Assembly (NCBI GenBank): GCA_903891415.1
Contig: CAITEH010000001.1
Coordinates: 1 to 41,580, forward strand
DNA: 41,580 bases
Direction of reading: 5' to 3'
Source: Candidatus Firestoneibacteriota bacterium
Lineage (GTDB): Bacteria; Oederibacteriota; D2-FULL-39-29
In this document: piece after piece, positions 6,353 to 13,969 of the stretch
Layout: each line of letters opens with the position of its first letter
Numbering within the stretch: position 1 is the first letter of the stretch
The notes under the pieces: generated by a model
What the model saw: the letters and a program-made list of their open reading frames with translations, nothing else
Databases searched by the model: none
Told to the model about the DNA's origin: nothing
Translations under genes and position numbers: made by a program

Positions 6353-8029
6353 ATGAAAATATTATGGCTGCCGGTTTTTATCTGCCTGCTGTTCAACGGG
6401 CCTTGTTTTCCTGAAGGAAAAATATATCCTTACAGATGGGTCTATATCTCCGCTGATTTATCCGAGAATTATCAGGTTAACGAGGTGGAAAAAAAGCTCA
6501 AAACAGCGGCGGCCCACGGTTTGAACGGAGTTGTTTTTGCAAGCGGCCTCGACAGATTAAGCGGTAAGAATGCGGATTATTTTGACAGGCTGAGAAAAGT
6601 TAAAAGCACCTGTGACAGCCTTAATATGGAAATTATCCCCGTTATTTTTTCGGCCGGGCATGGCTCCGCCCTGTTTCGCAATAAAAATCTTGCCGAAGGT
6701 TTTCCCGTAAAAGATGCACTGTTTACCGTAAAAGACAATATAGCCGTTTTGACCCCTGAGTTTCCGGTTAAGATAGAAAACGGGGGTTTTGAAGAGTATA
6801 AAGAGAATAAATTGAGCGGCTATAATTTTTACGACCAGCCAGGCGAGGTCAGCCTTGTAGATACAAAAGAATTTTTCGAGGGCCGGGCTTCGCTGAGGTT
6901 TCAGATGTTCCGGACCAACCCTTACGGACATGGAAGAATTATGCAGGAGGTAAAAGTAAAGCCAAACAGGCTGTACAGGGTGAGTTTGATGCTTAAGACC
7001 GATAAGCTTGAGCCGGCAGATTCTTTTAAGATCCAGGTCTTGAACCTGAAAGGAAAAGCACTCGCGCCGGTGGAGTTTAATATTAAGCCCACGCGGGACT
7101 GGCGAAAAGTTACCCTGGGTTTTAACAGCGGTGAAAATGAAGTTGTAAGGGTTTACGCGGGGGTGTGGGGCGGGAGATTCGGCAGGTTCTGGCTGGATGA
7201 CTGGCAGATTGAAGAACTCGGGCCGGTAAATATCTTAAGAAGGCCGGGCACGCCGCTTACGGTGAAAGGCGAAGTAACCGGGCTTGCCTATGAGGAAGGA
7301 AAAGATTTTGAACCGGTTATTGACCCGGAACTGAATTTTCGGTTTGATCACGAAGCGCCTTTGCTAAAGATCCCGCAGGGCAGCAGGATAAAAAACGGCG
7401 AAAAACTGCGGGTAAGCTATTATCACGGCATGGCTATTCTAAACGGCCAGGTTGCCGCCTGCCTGTCCGAGCCGGAACTTTATGAAATATGGAAGCAGGA
7501 AATGGGCCTGCTTTATAAAACTCTCCGGGCAAAAAAATACGTTTTAAGCATGGATGAAATAAGGATGGGCGGGACCTGCCGGCTGTGCAAGGACAGGAAA
7601 ATGCCCATGGCGGAAATACTTGGAGACGCGATAACAAATGAATACAATATAGTAAAAGCGGCAGACCCGCAAGCGGAAATATTTATCTGGTCTGATATGC
7701 TTGACCCCGAGCACAACGCGCATGATAATTACTATCTCGTAGACGGGGATTTTTCCGGTTCCTGGAATTATATTCCTAAGGACCTGGGAATTATATGCTG
7801 GAATTACAAAACCCGCGAAACAAGCTTAAAGCATTTTGATAACCTGGGTTTTAAGACCATGGCCGGGGCCTATTATGACAGTAAGGACCTTGAAAATCCG
7901 AAAGCCTGGCTGGGCTCCCTGGATAGAACAAAAAGCGCGGCCGGTATAATGTACACGACCTGGGAAAACAGATATGAACTGCTTTCCGCTTTCGGGGAGC
8001 TGGTTTCAAAAAGAAAAGACCAAAAGTAA
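6353..8029 (+). CDS. Secreted TIM-barrel glycosidase-like protein with inserted carbohydrate-binding domain
   Basis: The 558-residue product begins with a signal peptide (MKILWLPVFICLLFNG, cleavage near residue 20). The first barrel strands (about 22-115) include GLNGVVFASGLD. A beta-sandwich resembling CBM4/9 modules follows (about 140-275; ENGGFEEY, then FWLDDWQIEEL). The barrel then resumes and carries SMDEIRMGG (about 400), recalling the catalytic Asp-Glu pair of GH20-like barrels. A CRLC pair lies just after. The start at ATG 6353 follows AAAGGTG. An in-frame ATG at 6200 is rejected because it precedes the promoter and hides the signal peptide. A barrel split by a CBM is unusual. The substrate cannot be named; GH20-like is the best guess. 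Confidence 0.7.
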   Translation: MKILWLPVFICLLFNGPCFPEGKIYPYRWVYISADLSENYQVNEVEKKLKTAAAHGLNGVVFASGLDRLSGKNADYFDRLRKVKSTCDSLNMEIIPVIFSAGHGSALFRNKNLAEGFPVKDALFTVKDNIAVLTPEFPVKIENGGFEEYKENKLSGYNFYDQPGEVSLVDTKEFFEGRASLRFQMFRTNPYGHGRIMQEVKVKPNRLYRVSLMLKTDKLEPADSFKIQVLNLKGKALAPVEFNIKPTRDWRKVTLGFNSGENEVVRVYAGVWGGRFGRFWLDDWQIEELGPVNILRRPGTPLTVKGEVTGLAYEEGKDFEPVIDPELNFRFDHEAPLLKIPQGSRIKNGEKLRVSYYHGMAILNGQVAACLSEPELYEIWKQEMGLLYKTLRAKKYVLSMDEIRMGGTCRLCKDRKMPMAEILGDAITNEYNIVKAADPQAEIFIWSDMLDPEHNAHDNYYLVDGDFSGSWNYIPKDLGIICWNYKTRETSLKHFDNLGFKTMAGAYYDSKDLENPKAWLGSLDRTKSAAGIMYTTWENRYELLSAFGELVSKRKDQK

Positions 8030-8172
8030 AAAATATATGAACTGAATATTATTTAGAGCACAGTTATGCCGAAATAATTACCCACCTTGCTGTTTTTACC
8101 GTGCGAGCATTTTCCGGGAACAAAGACCTGTTTAAGTTTACATTTAAAAATGGTACTATATCACAAGACAGC

Positions 8173-8186
8173 CTTAATGCTATAGC
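8173..8186 (+). promoter_or_regulatory. Possible extended -10 promoter of the propeller gene
   Basis: AATGC-TATAGC (-10 at 8181-8186) has the same extended -10 context as four other promoters here, but I see no convincing -35 box 17-18 nt upstream. The rest of the 187-nt gap after 8029 shows nothing else. Confidence 0.35.
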
Positions 8187-8216
8187 TGCAGCAATAATTT
8201 AATTACAGGGATCCAA

Positions 8217-9416
8217 ATGAAAAGATATAAAGTGCTCAGCATGCTTTTTACGGCCCTCCTTGCCGCGGTTTTTAGCCGGGAAGCCGGCCTGCGTGAAGTT
8301 TGGAGCCGTTCCTTCCTGCTGGAAGCGGACGCCACCGAGATAGGCAGTGATATTAAAGTGGACAATATTAAGAACAGCCTCTACGTGACGGGCCTGAAAT
8401 GCGTTAAAGAAGGAGCGAACAGCCGGGGAATAGTTGCCGTCAGAAAGATAGATCTGGAAGGCAACGAACTCTGGAAACAGGTTTGTGACATCGGCGTGGG
8501 CGGTTTTGACGAAACTAACGCGATCGCGGTGGATAACAATAACAATGTGTGTATAGCCGGTTACAGATATATAGAAGGAAAAGGAAAGAATCCCTGGATC
8601 AGAAAATATGACCAGAACGGCGGTATCATCTGGGACAAAACCTATGAAAATCTATACGACAGCAGGGATGCCGGGTTCAAAGAGATCGCCGTTGACGCGG
8701 AAGGAAACATTTACGCGGCCGGGTACAAATACACCGATGAAATAAAACGCGACCTCTGGATCCGGAAATATGATCCCCGGGGTACAGAGCTCTGGAAAGA
8801 TATTTATTGCCCCGGTAATACTCTGGAAGAGCAGCAGGGGCTTGCCGTTGATCCGGAAGGCAGCGCTTGTGTGGCCGCCTACGCGTACGGGGAGAATGCC
8901 GAATATCTGCTGACAATTAAAAAATACGATAAGGCCGGCAGGATCCTGCTGGCCAGGCAATATCCGGAAGATAAACTGCGGGCCCGCAGTATGAACAAGC
9001 TCGCGCTGGACAGCACGGGAAATATTTATATGGTGGGCTCAGAACAGGTTTTCTATCAGGGCCGAAATATTTTTGTCCGGAAATTCGATGCCGGCGGGCT
9101 GGACCGCTGGACCAAGACCTACACAAACACCGGTTATGAACGCTATGCCGGGAATAATATTATGGTGGACCGGGACCTGCAGGTGTATGTTTCCGCGACC
9201 GGCGGCGGGGGAAAAAATGATCAAAAGTACAGCTGGTTATCCGGGCTGGATAAAGAAGGCAATGAATTGTGGGTCATGAATTATACCGGCTATTCCTACG
9301 GGGTAAAGTTTACTGTTCACAGGAGCGGCTCCATCTATGTGCTGGGCACAGAAACGGATAAGAACAAGAATTCGAATATCTGGGTGAAAAAGTACGTGCA
9401 GGAACCGAAAAATTAG
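8217..9416 (+). CDS. Secreted repeat beta-propeller protein (SBBP/PQQ-like)
   Basis: The 399-residue product has an N-terminal signal peptide (MKRYKVLSMLFTALLAAVFS). It contains about six tandem repeats of 50-60 residues of the pattern IAVDxxGNIYxAGY...WIRKYDxxGxELW, clear around residues 80-360. This pattern gives a six- or seven-bladed beta-propeller. No catalytic residues are recognisable. Such proteins are usually extracytoplasmic binding or scaffolding proteins. It has its own probable promoter element and a strong terminator, so it is likely monocistronic. A GGGAT ribosome-binding site precedes the ATG. Confidence 0.7.
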   Translation: MKRYKVLSMLFTALLAAVFSREAGLREVWSRSFLLEADATEIGSDIKVDNIKNSLYVTGLKCVKEGANSRGIVAVRKIDLEGNELWKQVCDIGVGGFDETNAIAVDNNNNVCIAGYRYIEGKGKNPWIRKYDQNGGIIWDKTYENLYDSRDAGFKEIAVDAEGNIYAAGYKYTDEIKRDLWIRKYDPRGTELWKDIYCPGNTLEEQQGLAVDPEGSACVAAYAYGENAEYLLTIKKYDKAGRILLARQYPEDKLRARSMNKLALDSTGNIYMVGSEQVFYQGRNIFVRKFDAGGLDRWTKTYTNTGYERYAGNNIMVDRDLQVYVSATGGGGKNDQKYSWLSGLDKEGNELWVMNYTGYSYGVKFTVHRSGSIYVLGTETDKNKNSNIWVKKYVQEPKN

Positions 9417-9443
9417 AAAGTATTTCAAAAAAACATGTTCTTA

Positions 9444-9473
9444 AACAGCCCGCAGCAAACGGGCGTTGTTTTT
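9444..9473 (+). terminator. Rho-independent terminator after the propeller gene
   Basis: Stem AAC-(a)-GCCCG / CGGGC-GTT (9444-9452 with 9460-9467, 7-nt loop), followed by G and TTTTT (9469-9473). It lies 28 nt after the stop and separates the propeller gene from the ABC operon. Confidence 0.75.
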
Positions 9474-9516
9474 AAATACGGACTCCAATTGTGCCGCGGG
9501 AAGACCGGAGCTGGGC

Positions 9517-10476
9517 ATGGAAAGCATTAAGACCAGGGAACTTAAAAAAATATATGGAGAGATAAAAGCCGTTGACGGAATAGATCTTTCCGTGAACGAA
9601 GGCGAGATCTTCGGCCTGCTGGGCCCCAACGGAGCAGGAAAGACCACGACTTTGATGATGTTATCCACCCTCTTAAAACCCACCTCGGGAACGGCGCTGG
9701 TTAACGGGTTTGATGTGGTTAACAGTCCGGACCGGGTCAGAGAATCCATAGGCATGGTCTTCCAGGACCCCAGCTCGGATACTTTACTTTCCGGCTATGA
9801 AAATCTGAAGCTGCACGCGCTTATGTACAACCTGCCGCTCAAAGAGATAAATAAAAAAATAGAAAAAGTGCTGGAACTTGTTGACCTGCAGAAAAGAAAA
9901 CATGATATAGTCAAAAAGTATTCGGGCGGCATGCGGAGACGGCTGGAGATAGCGAGAGGGCTGCTGCATGAACCAAAAATATTTTTTCTTGATGAGCCCA
10001 CCCTGGGCCTGGACCCGCAGACCCGGCAGCATATCTGGGAATATATAAGAGCGCTGGCTGCAAAGATAAAGATGACCATTATCGTGACCACCCATTACAT
10101 GGAAGAAGCGGAAAAACTCTGCAACAGAATAGCCATAATAGACCACGGCCGGATAGTCGCGCTTGATTCGCCGAAAAACCTGGTGCGCGCGACCGGGGGA
10201 GATATTGTCAGCCTCAAAGGGTGCAAGCTCAATTTAAGCGAACTGGAAAAACTTGCTTTTGTAAAAGGAATAAAGACCGTGGATGGAAAATTCCTTATCG
10301 CGGTTGAAAACGCGGGTAAAAATCTGCAGGAGATCCTCCGGATCGCGGGAGAAGTGGAGTTTGTGGAAGTGCACTCTCCCGATCTGAATGATGTATTTTT
10401 GTATTACACCGGAAGAGAAATGCGCGAAGAAGGCGATGAAGTGGGTTTTATGACAGATGTCACGAGGGCGACCTGA
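9517..10476 (+). CDS. ABC-2 type exporter ATP-binding protein
   Basis: Energises the adjacent ABC-2 permease. The 319-residue product has Walker A GPNGAGKTTT (about 38-47), the signature SGGMRRR, Walker B FFLDEPTLGLDP and the H-loop TTHYMEEAE. It has a C-terminal extension of about 90 residues typical of the DrrA/NodI-type exporters. ATG 9517 follows GGAG with a 6-nt gap. A longer TTG-initiated version from 9466 would start inside the upstream terminator and is rejected. It overlaps the permease start by one base (TGATG), implying translational coupling. The substrate (drug, lipid or glycan) cannot be deduced. Confidence 0.92.
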   Translation: MESIKTRELKKIYGEIKAVDGIDLSVNEGEIFGLLGPNGAGKTTTLMMLSTLLKPTSGTALVNGFDVVNSPDRVRESIGMVFQDPSSDTLLSGYENLKLHALMYNLPLKEINKKIEKVLELVDLQKRKHDIVKKYSGGMRRRLEIARGLLHEPKIFFLDEPTLGLDPQTRQHIWEYIRALAAKIKMTIIVTTHYMEEAEKLCNRIAIIDHGRIVALDSPKNLVRATGGDIVSLKGCKLNLSELEKLAFVKGIKTVDGKFLIAVENAGKNLQEILRIAGEVEFVEVHSPDLNDVFLYYTGREMREEGDEVGFMTDVTRAT

Positions 10477-11234
10477 TGAATATCCGGAAAACTTTAAAAG
10501 GCCTGTACGCGCTCTGGTTCCGGGAGTTCCGCGTTTTTACCCGGGAAAAAAGCAGGATCATCTCTTCCGTTTGCCTTCCGCTCTTCTGGTATTTTATCTT
10601 CGGCAACGGCGTCGGTTCGGCCATGCCTTCCGGAGCCGGTAATTACCAGCATTTTATTTTTCCGGGTTTTCTTGCCATGACCATTATTTTTACAGGACTT
10701 TTTGCGGGCGCGTATATAGTTTGGGATAAAAAAGTGGACTTCCTAAAGGAAGTGCTTATTACCCCGCTTTCAAGAACAACTGTTTTTTTCGGGAAAGCCA
10801 TGGGGAGCATGACGGACGCCCTGATACAATCCTATTTTCTGCTTTTTATCGGAATTCTCCTGGGTATTCCCTTTACACCGGCAAGTATCTTTCTTTCCAT
10901 GCTGATGCTTTTTGTTTTTGCCAACGGCCTTATAAGCCTGGGCCTGATAATAGGTTCTTTCATGGAAAGCCCTGAAGGCTACGGGCTGATCTCAAGTTTT
11001 GTTATCTATCCGTTATTTCTTCTTTCCGGCGCGCTGTATCCGCTTGATAATCTTCCGGGCTGGATGAAATTTCTTACCCGGCTGGACCCGGCTACTTACG
11101 CTGTGGACGGGCTGCGAGCGGTTATTCTGGGAACCTCGGCGCTGTCCTTTACCTCAAACCTGCTGATAGTCCTCGGATTTGATGTGCTGATGGCCGCGGT
11201 CGGCACCTGGGCGTTTAAAAGGATGAAACTCTGA
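10476..11234 (+). CDS. ABC-2 type exporter permease
   Basis: Membrane partner of the ATPase encoded immediately upstream. The 252-residue product shows six hydrophobic segments (about 30-50, 62-82, 107-133, 141-163, 172-192 and 225-245) and the family features FPGFLAMTIIF and LSGALYPLDNLP before the last segment, typical of NodJ/DrrB-like permeases. Its ATG shares a base with the preceding TGA stop. A stem-loop terminator follows at 11239. Confidence 0.92.
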   Translation: MNIRKTLKGLYALWFREFRVFTREKSRIISSVCLPLFWYFIFGNGVGSAMPSGAGNYQHFIFPGFLAMTIIFTGLFAGAYIVWDKKVDFLKEVLITPLSRTTVFFGKAMGSMTDALIQSYFLLFIGILLGIPFTPASIFLSMLMLFVFANGLISLGLIIGSFMESPEGYGLISSFVIYPLFLLSGALYPLDNLPGWMKFLTRLDPATYAVDGLRAVILGTSALSFTSNLLIVLGFDVLMAAVGTWAFKRMKL

Positions 11235-11238
11235 AAGC

Positions 11239-11265
11239 AACTGCCGGTACCGGCGGTTATTTTAT
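11239..11265 (+). terminator. Rho-independent terminator after the ABC exporter
   Basis: AACTGCCG (11239-11246), loop GTAC, CGGCGGTT (11251-11258), 8 bp with one G-T pair, followed by ATTTTAT. The core GCCGGTACCGGC is a perfect palindrome. It lies 4 nt after the permease stop and just before the ribosome-binding site of the next gene, so it may be only partly effective. Confidence 0.6.
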
Positions 11266-11280
11266 GAAAAGGAGGCGTCT

Positions 11281-11472
11281 ATGCCGTTCGTTGAAATAAA
11301 GCTGTGGAAAGGCCGCAATAAGGAAACAAAAAAGAAGATGATAGAAAAGGTGACCGAGGCAATAACGGAAACCATCCAGTGCCCCAAAGAAGCCGTGCAT
11401 ATAGTAGTGCACGAGGTGGAAAAAGATGATTGGGCGATCGGCGGAAAGATCTGTTCGGAACGCAATCCTTAA
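11281..11472 (+). CDS. 4-oxalocrotonate tautomerase family protein
   Basis: Small keto-enol tautomerase subunit of 63 residues, the normal size for the hexameric 4-OT family. Met1 is followed by Pro2, which becomes the catalytic N-terminal proline after Met removal. Basic residues in the LWKGRN segment match the substrate-binding arginine region of the family. A strong AAAGGAGG site precedes the ATG. Neighbours do not form an aromatic meta-cleavage pathway, so the role is probably a promiscuous tautomerase and the substrate is unknown. Confidence 0.85.
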   Translation: MPFVEIKLWKGRNKETKKKMIEKVTEAITETIQCPKEAVHIVVHEVEKDDWAIGGKICSERNP

Positions 11473-11504
11473 CGTGTTAAATTTCATGGGAAAATAGAGG
11501 AGCT

Positions 11505-12137
11505 ATGGCAAAAAAAATAAAAGGAAAAACTGCTAAAATAGATCATTATATTGTCGCGGCCTACCTGGGCGGGCTGGCTAACGCGGCTCTTGCCATCTTG
11601 ACCTTATTCATCTGTTTTTTCGGTTTTAAGCAGCTTGATGAGTTCACCAAGAGCGCGCAGGAAAAATTCGCTTTTGATTTTAATAAAGATTTTTACCTGG
11701 AAAATAACAGAAATTTAATAATGTTAATGGATGTGGATTGTTTAAAGTTCAACAAAGAGGACCCGAAATTTCCTGTATTTGAGGCCGGCGGCCCGGCTCA
11801 AAAATATCTGACAATATGCGATGCCGCAAATAATGAAAAACATGCAAAAACCAGGTATTCGTCGTATGAAATAGATATGCTTATGGATCTTTTTGATCAA
11901 ATTAATCATTTTGAAGAGAATGGCATGATGAATATCGAAACTATTTATTCGGATTTTGGCTGGAAAATCACGACCGTTTGGGAATGTAAGGCCATAAAAG
12001 AGTATGTTGCCTGGATAAAAAGCCGCTACAATAAAGACCTTTATGAGGGTTATGGAAAATTATACAATAAGGTAATAAAATATGAAAAACAAAAGAAAAT
12101 GCCCAAGCCCGGGAAGCTGCCGGCCCCGGAAAAATAA
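11505..12137 (+). CDS. Single-pass membrane-anchored protein of unknown function (DUF4760-like)
   Basis: The 210-residue product has a short Lys-rich cytoplasmic start, one hydrophobic segment (about 19-42) and a soluble Asp/Asn/Glu-rich domain. The pattern FYLENNRNLIMLM, then SSYEIDMLMDLFDQINHFEENGMM and IYSDFGWKITTVW, vaguely recalls DUF4760 proteins, but this is from memory and unverified. The C-terminus is Lys/Pro-rich (KMPKPGKLPAPEK). The ATG follows GAGGAGC. No function can be assigned. Confidence 0.6.
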   Translation: MAKKIKGKTAKIDHYIVAAYLGGLANAALAILTLFICFFGFKQLDEFTKSAQEKFAFDFNKDFYLENNRNLIMLMDVDCLKFNKEDPKFPVFEAGGPAQKYLTICDAANNEKHAKTRYSSYEIDMLMDLFDQINHFEENGMMNIETIYSDFGWKITTVWECKAIKEYVAWIKSRYNKDLYEGYGKLYNKVIKYEKQKKMPKPGKLPAPEK

Positions 12138-12167
12138 CAATTTCAATAAAAAAAGGGAGTTATTAAC

Positions 12168-12725
12168 ATGAATGAAACACTAAGAACGATCGCGAAAAGA
12201 AGGAGTATCAGAAAATTTGAAGAAAAACAGATAAGCGCTTCGGAACTGCAGGCCATACTGGACGCGGGCCTGCAGGCGCCCAGCGGGCACAATGACCAGT
12301 CCTGGTATTTTTCTGTCATACAGGACCAAAAGTTGATAAAAGAATTGAGCGACGGCAGCAAGGCGGAAATGCAAAAAATGCCGGTTCCGTGGATAGCTGA
12401 CCTGGGAAAAAATGAAAACCTTAATATTTATTACAAAGCGCCTACGGTCATTATTGTGGCGGCAAAAAAAAGTGCGGTATCCCCGCTGCCGGATGTCTGC
12501 GCGGCTATTCAAAACCTTCTGCTTGCCGCGGCCAGCCTGAATATAGGCTCCTGCTGGATTGGCTTTGCAAAATTTTATTTTACTGCTCCCGAAAGAAATG
12601 CAAAGGCCGGAATACCGGAAGATTATGAAGTACACTATGCCGTCGCGCTCGGTTATATGCTTCCGGGGCAAAAATTAGAGCCACCCGCGCGGAAATATAA
12701 GGAATATTACCGGATCATAAAGTAA
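12168..12725 (+). CDS. Nitroreductase-family FMN oxidoreductase
   Basis: NAD(P)H/FMN-dependent reductase. The 185-residue product opens with the family motif IAKRRSIRKFEEKQI (about 6-20), then LQAPSGHNDQSW (about 35-46) contributing to FMN binding, AAIQNLLLAAASLNIGSCWIG in the middle and the GY.LPG.... C-terminal stretch. The length and the single FMN-fold domain match the small homodimeric group. ATG 12168 follows AAAGGGAG. The physiological substrate is not evident; a chloramphenicol- or quinone-type acceptor is only a family possibility. Confidence 0.87.
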   Translation: MNETLRTIAKRRSIRKFEEKQISASELQAILDAGLQAPSGHNDQSWYFSVIQDQKLIKELSDGSKAEMQKMPVPWIADLGKNENLNIYYKAPTVIIVAAKKSAVSPLPDVCAAIQNLLLAAASLNIGSCWIGFAKFYFTAPERNAKAGIPEDYEVHYAVALGYMLPGQKLEPPARKYKEYYRIIK

Positions 12726-12761
12726 ACAGAGACCTGTCCCGGGTTTTGTTTTTGAGGAACC

Positions 12762-12869
12762 ATGAAAAGAATATTGTTAACTATTCTGATAGTTCTTATA
12801 ACCGCGGATATATTTTATGCTACCGGGTTTGTCGTAGTATCCGATACTCAGGGCAGGTACAGACCTTGA
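12762..12869 (+). CDS. Secreted 35-residue mini-ORF (small protein or remnant)
   Basis: ATG 12762 follows GAGGAAC and encodes a basic start MKRILL, a hydrophobic stretch and FYATGFVVVSDTQGRYRP before TGA, looking like a signal peptide plus about 15 residues. A single-base frameshift near 12855 would extend it by about 22 residues to TAA at 12919, so it may be a frameshifted small secreted protein. Expression and conservation cannot be judged here. Confidence 0.35.
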   Translation: MKRILLTILIVLITADIFYATGFVVVSDTQGRYRP

Positions 12870-12954
12870 ATATTTGCGGTAAATCCGTTAATATCGTAAA
12901 AAAAGCGGGCCAAGGCAGGTAAACAGGCCGCGAAAATAAATTTGGGAGAGCCCT

Positions 12955-13797
12955 TTGAGTGCTAATTCTGAAGTAAAAACAGGTTTGGTCCTGCCGGTAA
13001 TAACCACGAGATATATCTTAAAATTGGTGGACAGGGTCATCAGTACCGTGCATATTAAGAACTATCATATTTGCATAGTAAATAATGGACAGATAGAAGT
13101 CGCGGAATACCTGGCCGGGCATAAATGGCCGGATAATGTGAGCATTGTGAACCTTCCGGAGAACAGATGTTTTGCAGGTTCACATAATGCAGGCTGGAAA
13201 TATTTATTGCAAAAGTTCCCGGAGGTCAAATATCTGGGCTCCTTAAGCGATGATACTATCCCGCGGGACGGCTGGCTGGACAACCTGATAGAATCCCTGG
13301 AAAAATATCCGAAAACAGCCCTGGCCGTGCCGGTCATCGAGGAAGAAGCGGGGATCTTCCATTTAAGGGGCGCGAGGCTTTTTAAGAGGCTTAAGGGTCT
13401 TGGAATATTTAAGCTCAAGGACCTGTGTATTTACGAATATGATGATTCTTCAACAATAAAATGCAAGGGTTTCCGGGCGGAGAAGGATACTTTTGTGCCG
13501 GTCATAAGGGGCGTTTGTTTCCTGACCGATGCAAAAATACTGCAGGAAGTAAATTTCTTTGATGAGAGCTTCAAGAACAGCTGTGAAGATGTGGATCTCT
13601 GCTTGAAGATACTGACCGGCGGATACAGAATGGTTTTGTCGAGTCATTCAAGAGTTTTTCATCTGGGAGGCATGTCCATAGGCCTGAAGAAAGCCGGGAC
13701 AAATTATTCCATATCTCACGCGCTTTTAGATAAGAAGTGGGGAACAAATATAAGCAGATACAATAATATTGATAAAGAAGGTTTTTTAAGGCCCTGA
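12955..13797 (+). CDS. Family 2 glycosyltransferase
   Basis: Transfers a sugar from a nucleotide-sugar donor to a glycan or lipid acceptor. The 280-residue product has a GT-A fold: NNG and LPENRCFAGSHNAGW near residues 42-75, a DxD-like SDDTIPRDGW (about 98-107) for the metal and nucleotide, and the later FFDESFKNSCEDVDLCLK (about 200-217), typical of rhamnosyltransferase-like GT2 enzymes. It starts at TTG 12955 after GGGAGAG. It has no membrane segment. No polysaccharide cluster surrounds it, so the acceptor is unknown. A stem-loop follows at 13805. Confidence 0.87.
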   Translation: MSANSEVKTGLVLPVITTRYILKLVDRVISTVHIKNYHICIVNNGQIEVAEYLAGHKWPDNVSIVNLPENRCFAGSHNAGWKYLLQKFPEVKYLGSLSDDTIPRDGWLDNLIESLEKYPKTALAVPVIEEEAGIFHLRGARLFKRLKGLGIFKLKDLCIYEYDDSSTIKCKGFRAEKDTFVPVIRGVCFLTDAKILQEVNFFDESFKNSCEDVDLCLKILTGGYRMVLSSHSRVFHLGGMSIGLKKAGTNYSISHALLDKKWGTNISRYNNIDKEGFLRP

Positions 13798-13804
13798 GAA
13801 TTTA

Positions 13805-13838
13805 TTGAAACCGGCGGTATTTGAGCCGGCTGTTTCAA
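13805..13838 (+). terminator. Long stem-loop after the glycosyltransferase, possible terminator
   Basis: TTGAAACCGGC (13805-13815) pairs with GCCGG and TTTCAA (13825-13829 and 13833-13838) around a 3-nt bulge, 11 bp in all. Only AAAAG follows, not a T-tract, so it may act as a 3' stability element instead of an intrinsic terminator. Confidence 0.45.
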
Positions 13839-13969
13839 AAGATATTCAACCGCGGCATTTTCAGGGAAAAGCATACGGAAACGGATCTTAAAAGTTGTAT
13901 TTTTCAAGTTCCGGAAAATTTAGCTGTTTAAAGCGTGTTCTTGTTTTAAAAGAGCGTGAAAGGATAACT

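Noticed and set aside
8137-8159. Promoter with TTTACA and TACTAT before the propeller gene
   Set aside because: Spacer of only 11 nt.
9466-9516. TTG start for the ABC ATPase
   Set aside because: It lies inside the rho-independent terminator at 9444-9473; ATG 9517 has a proper ribosome-binding site.
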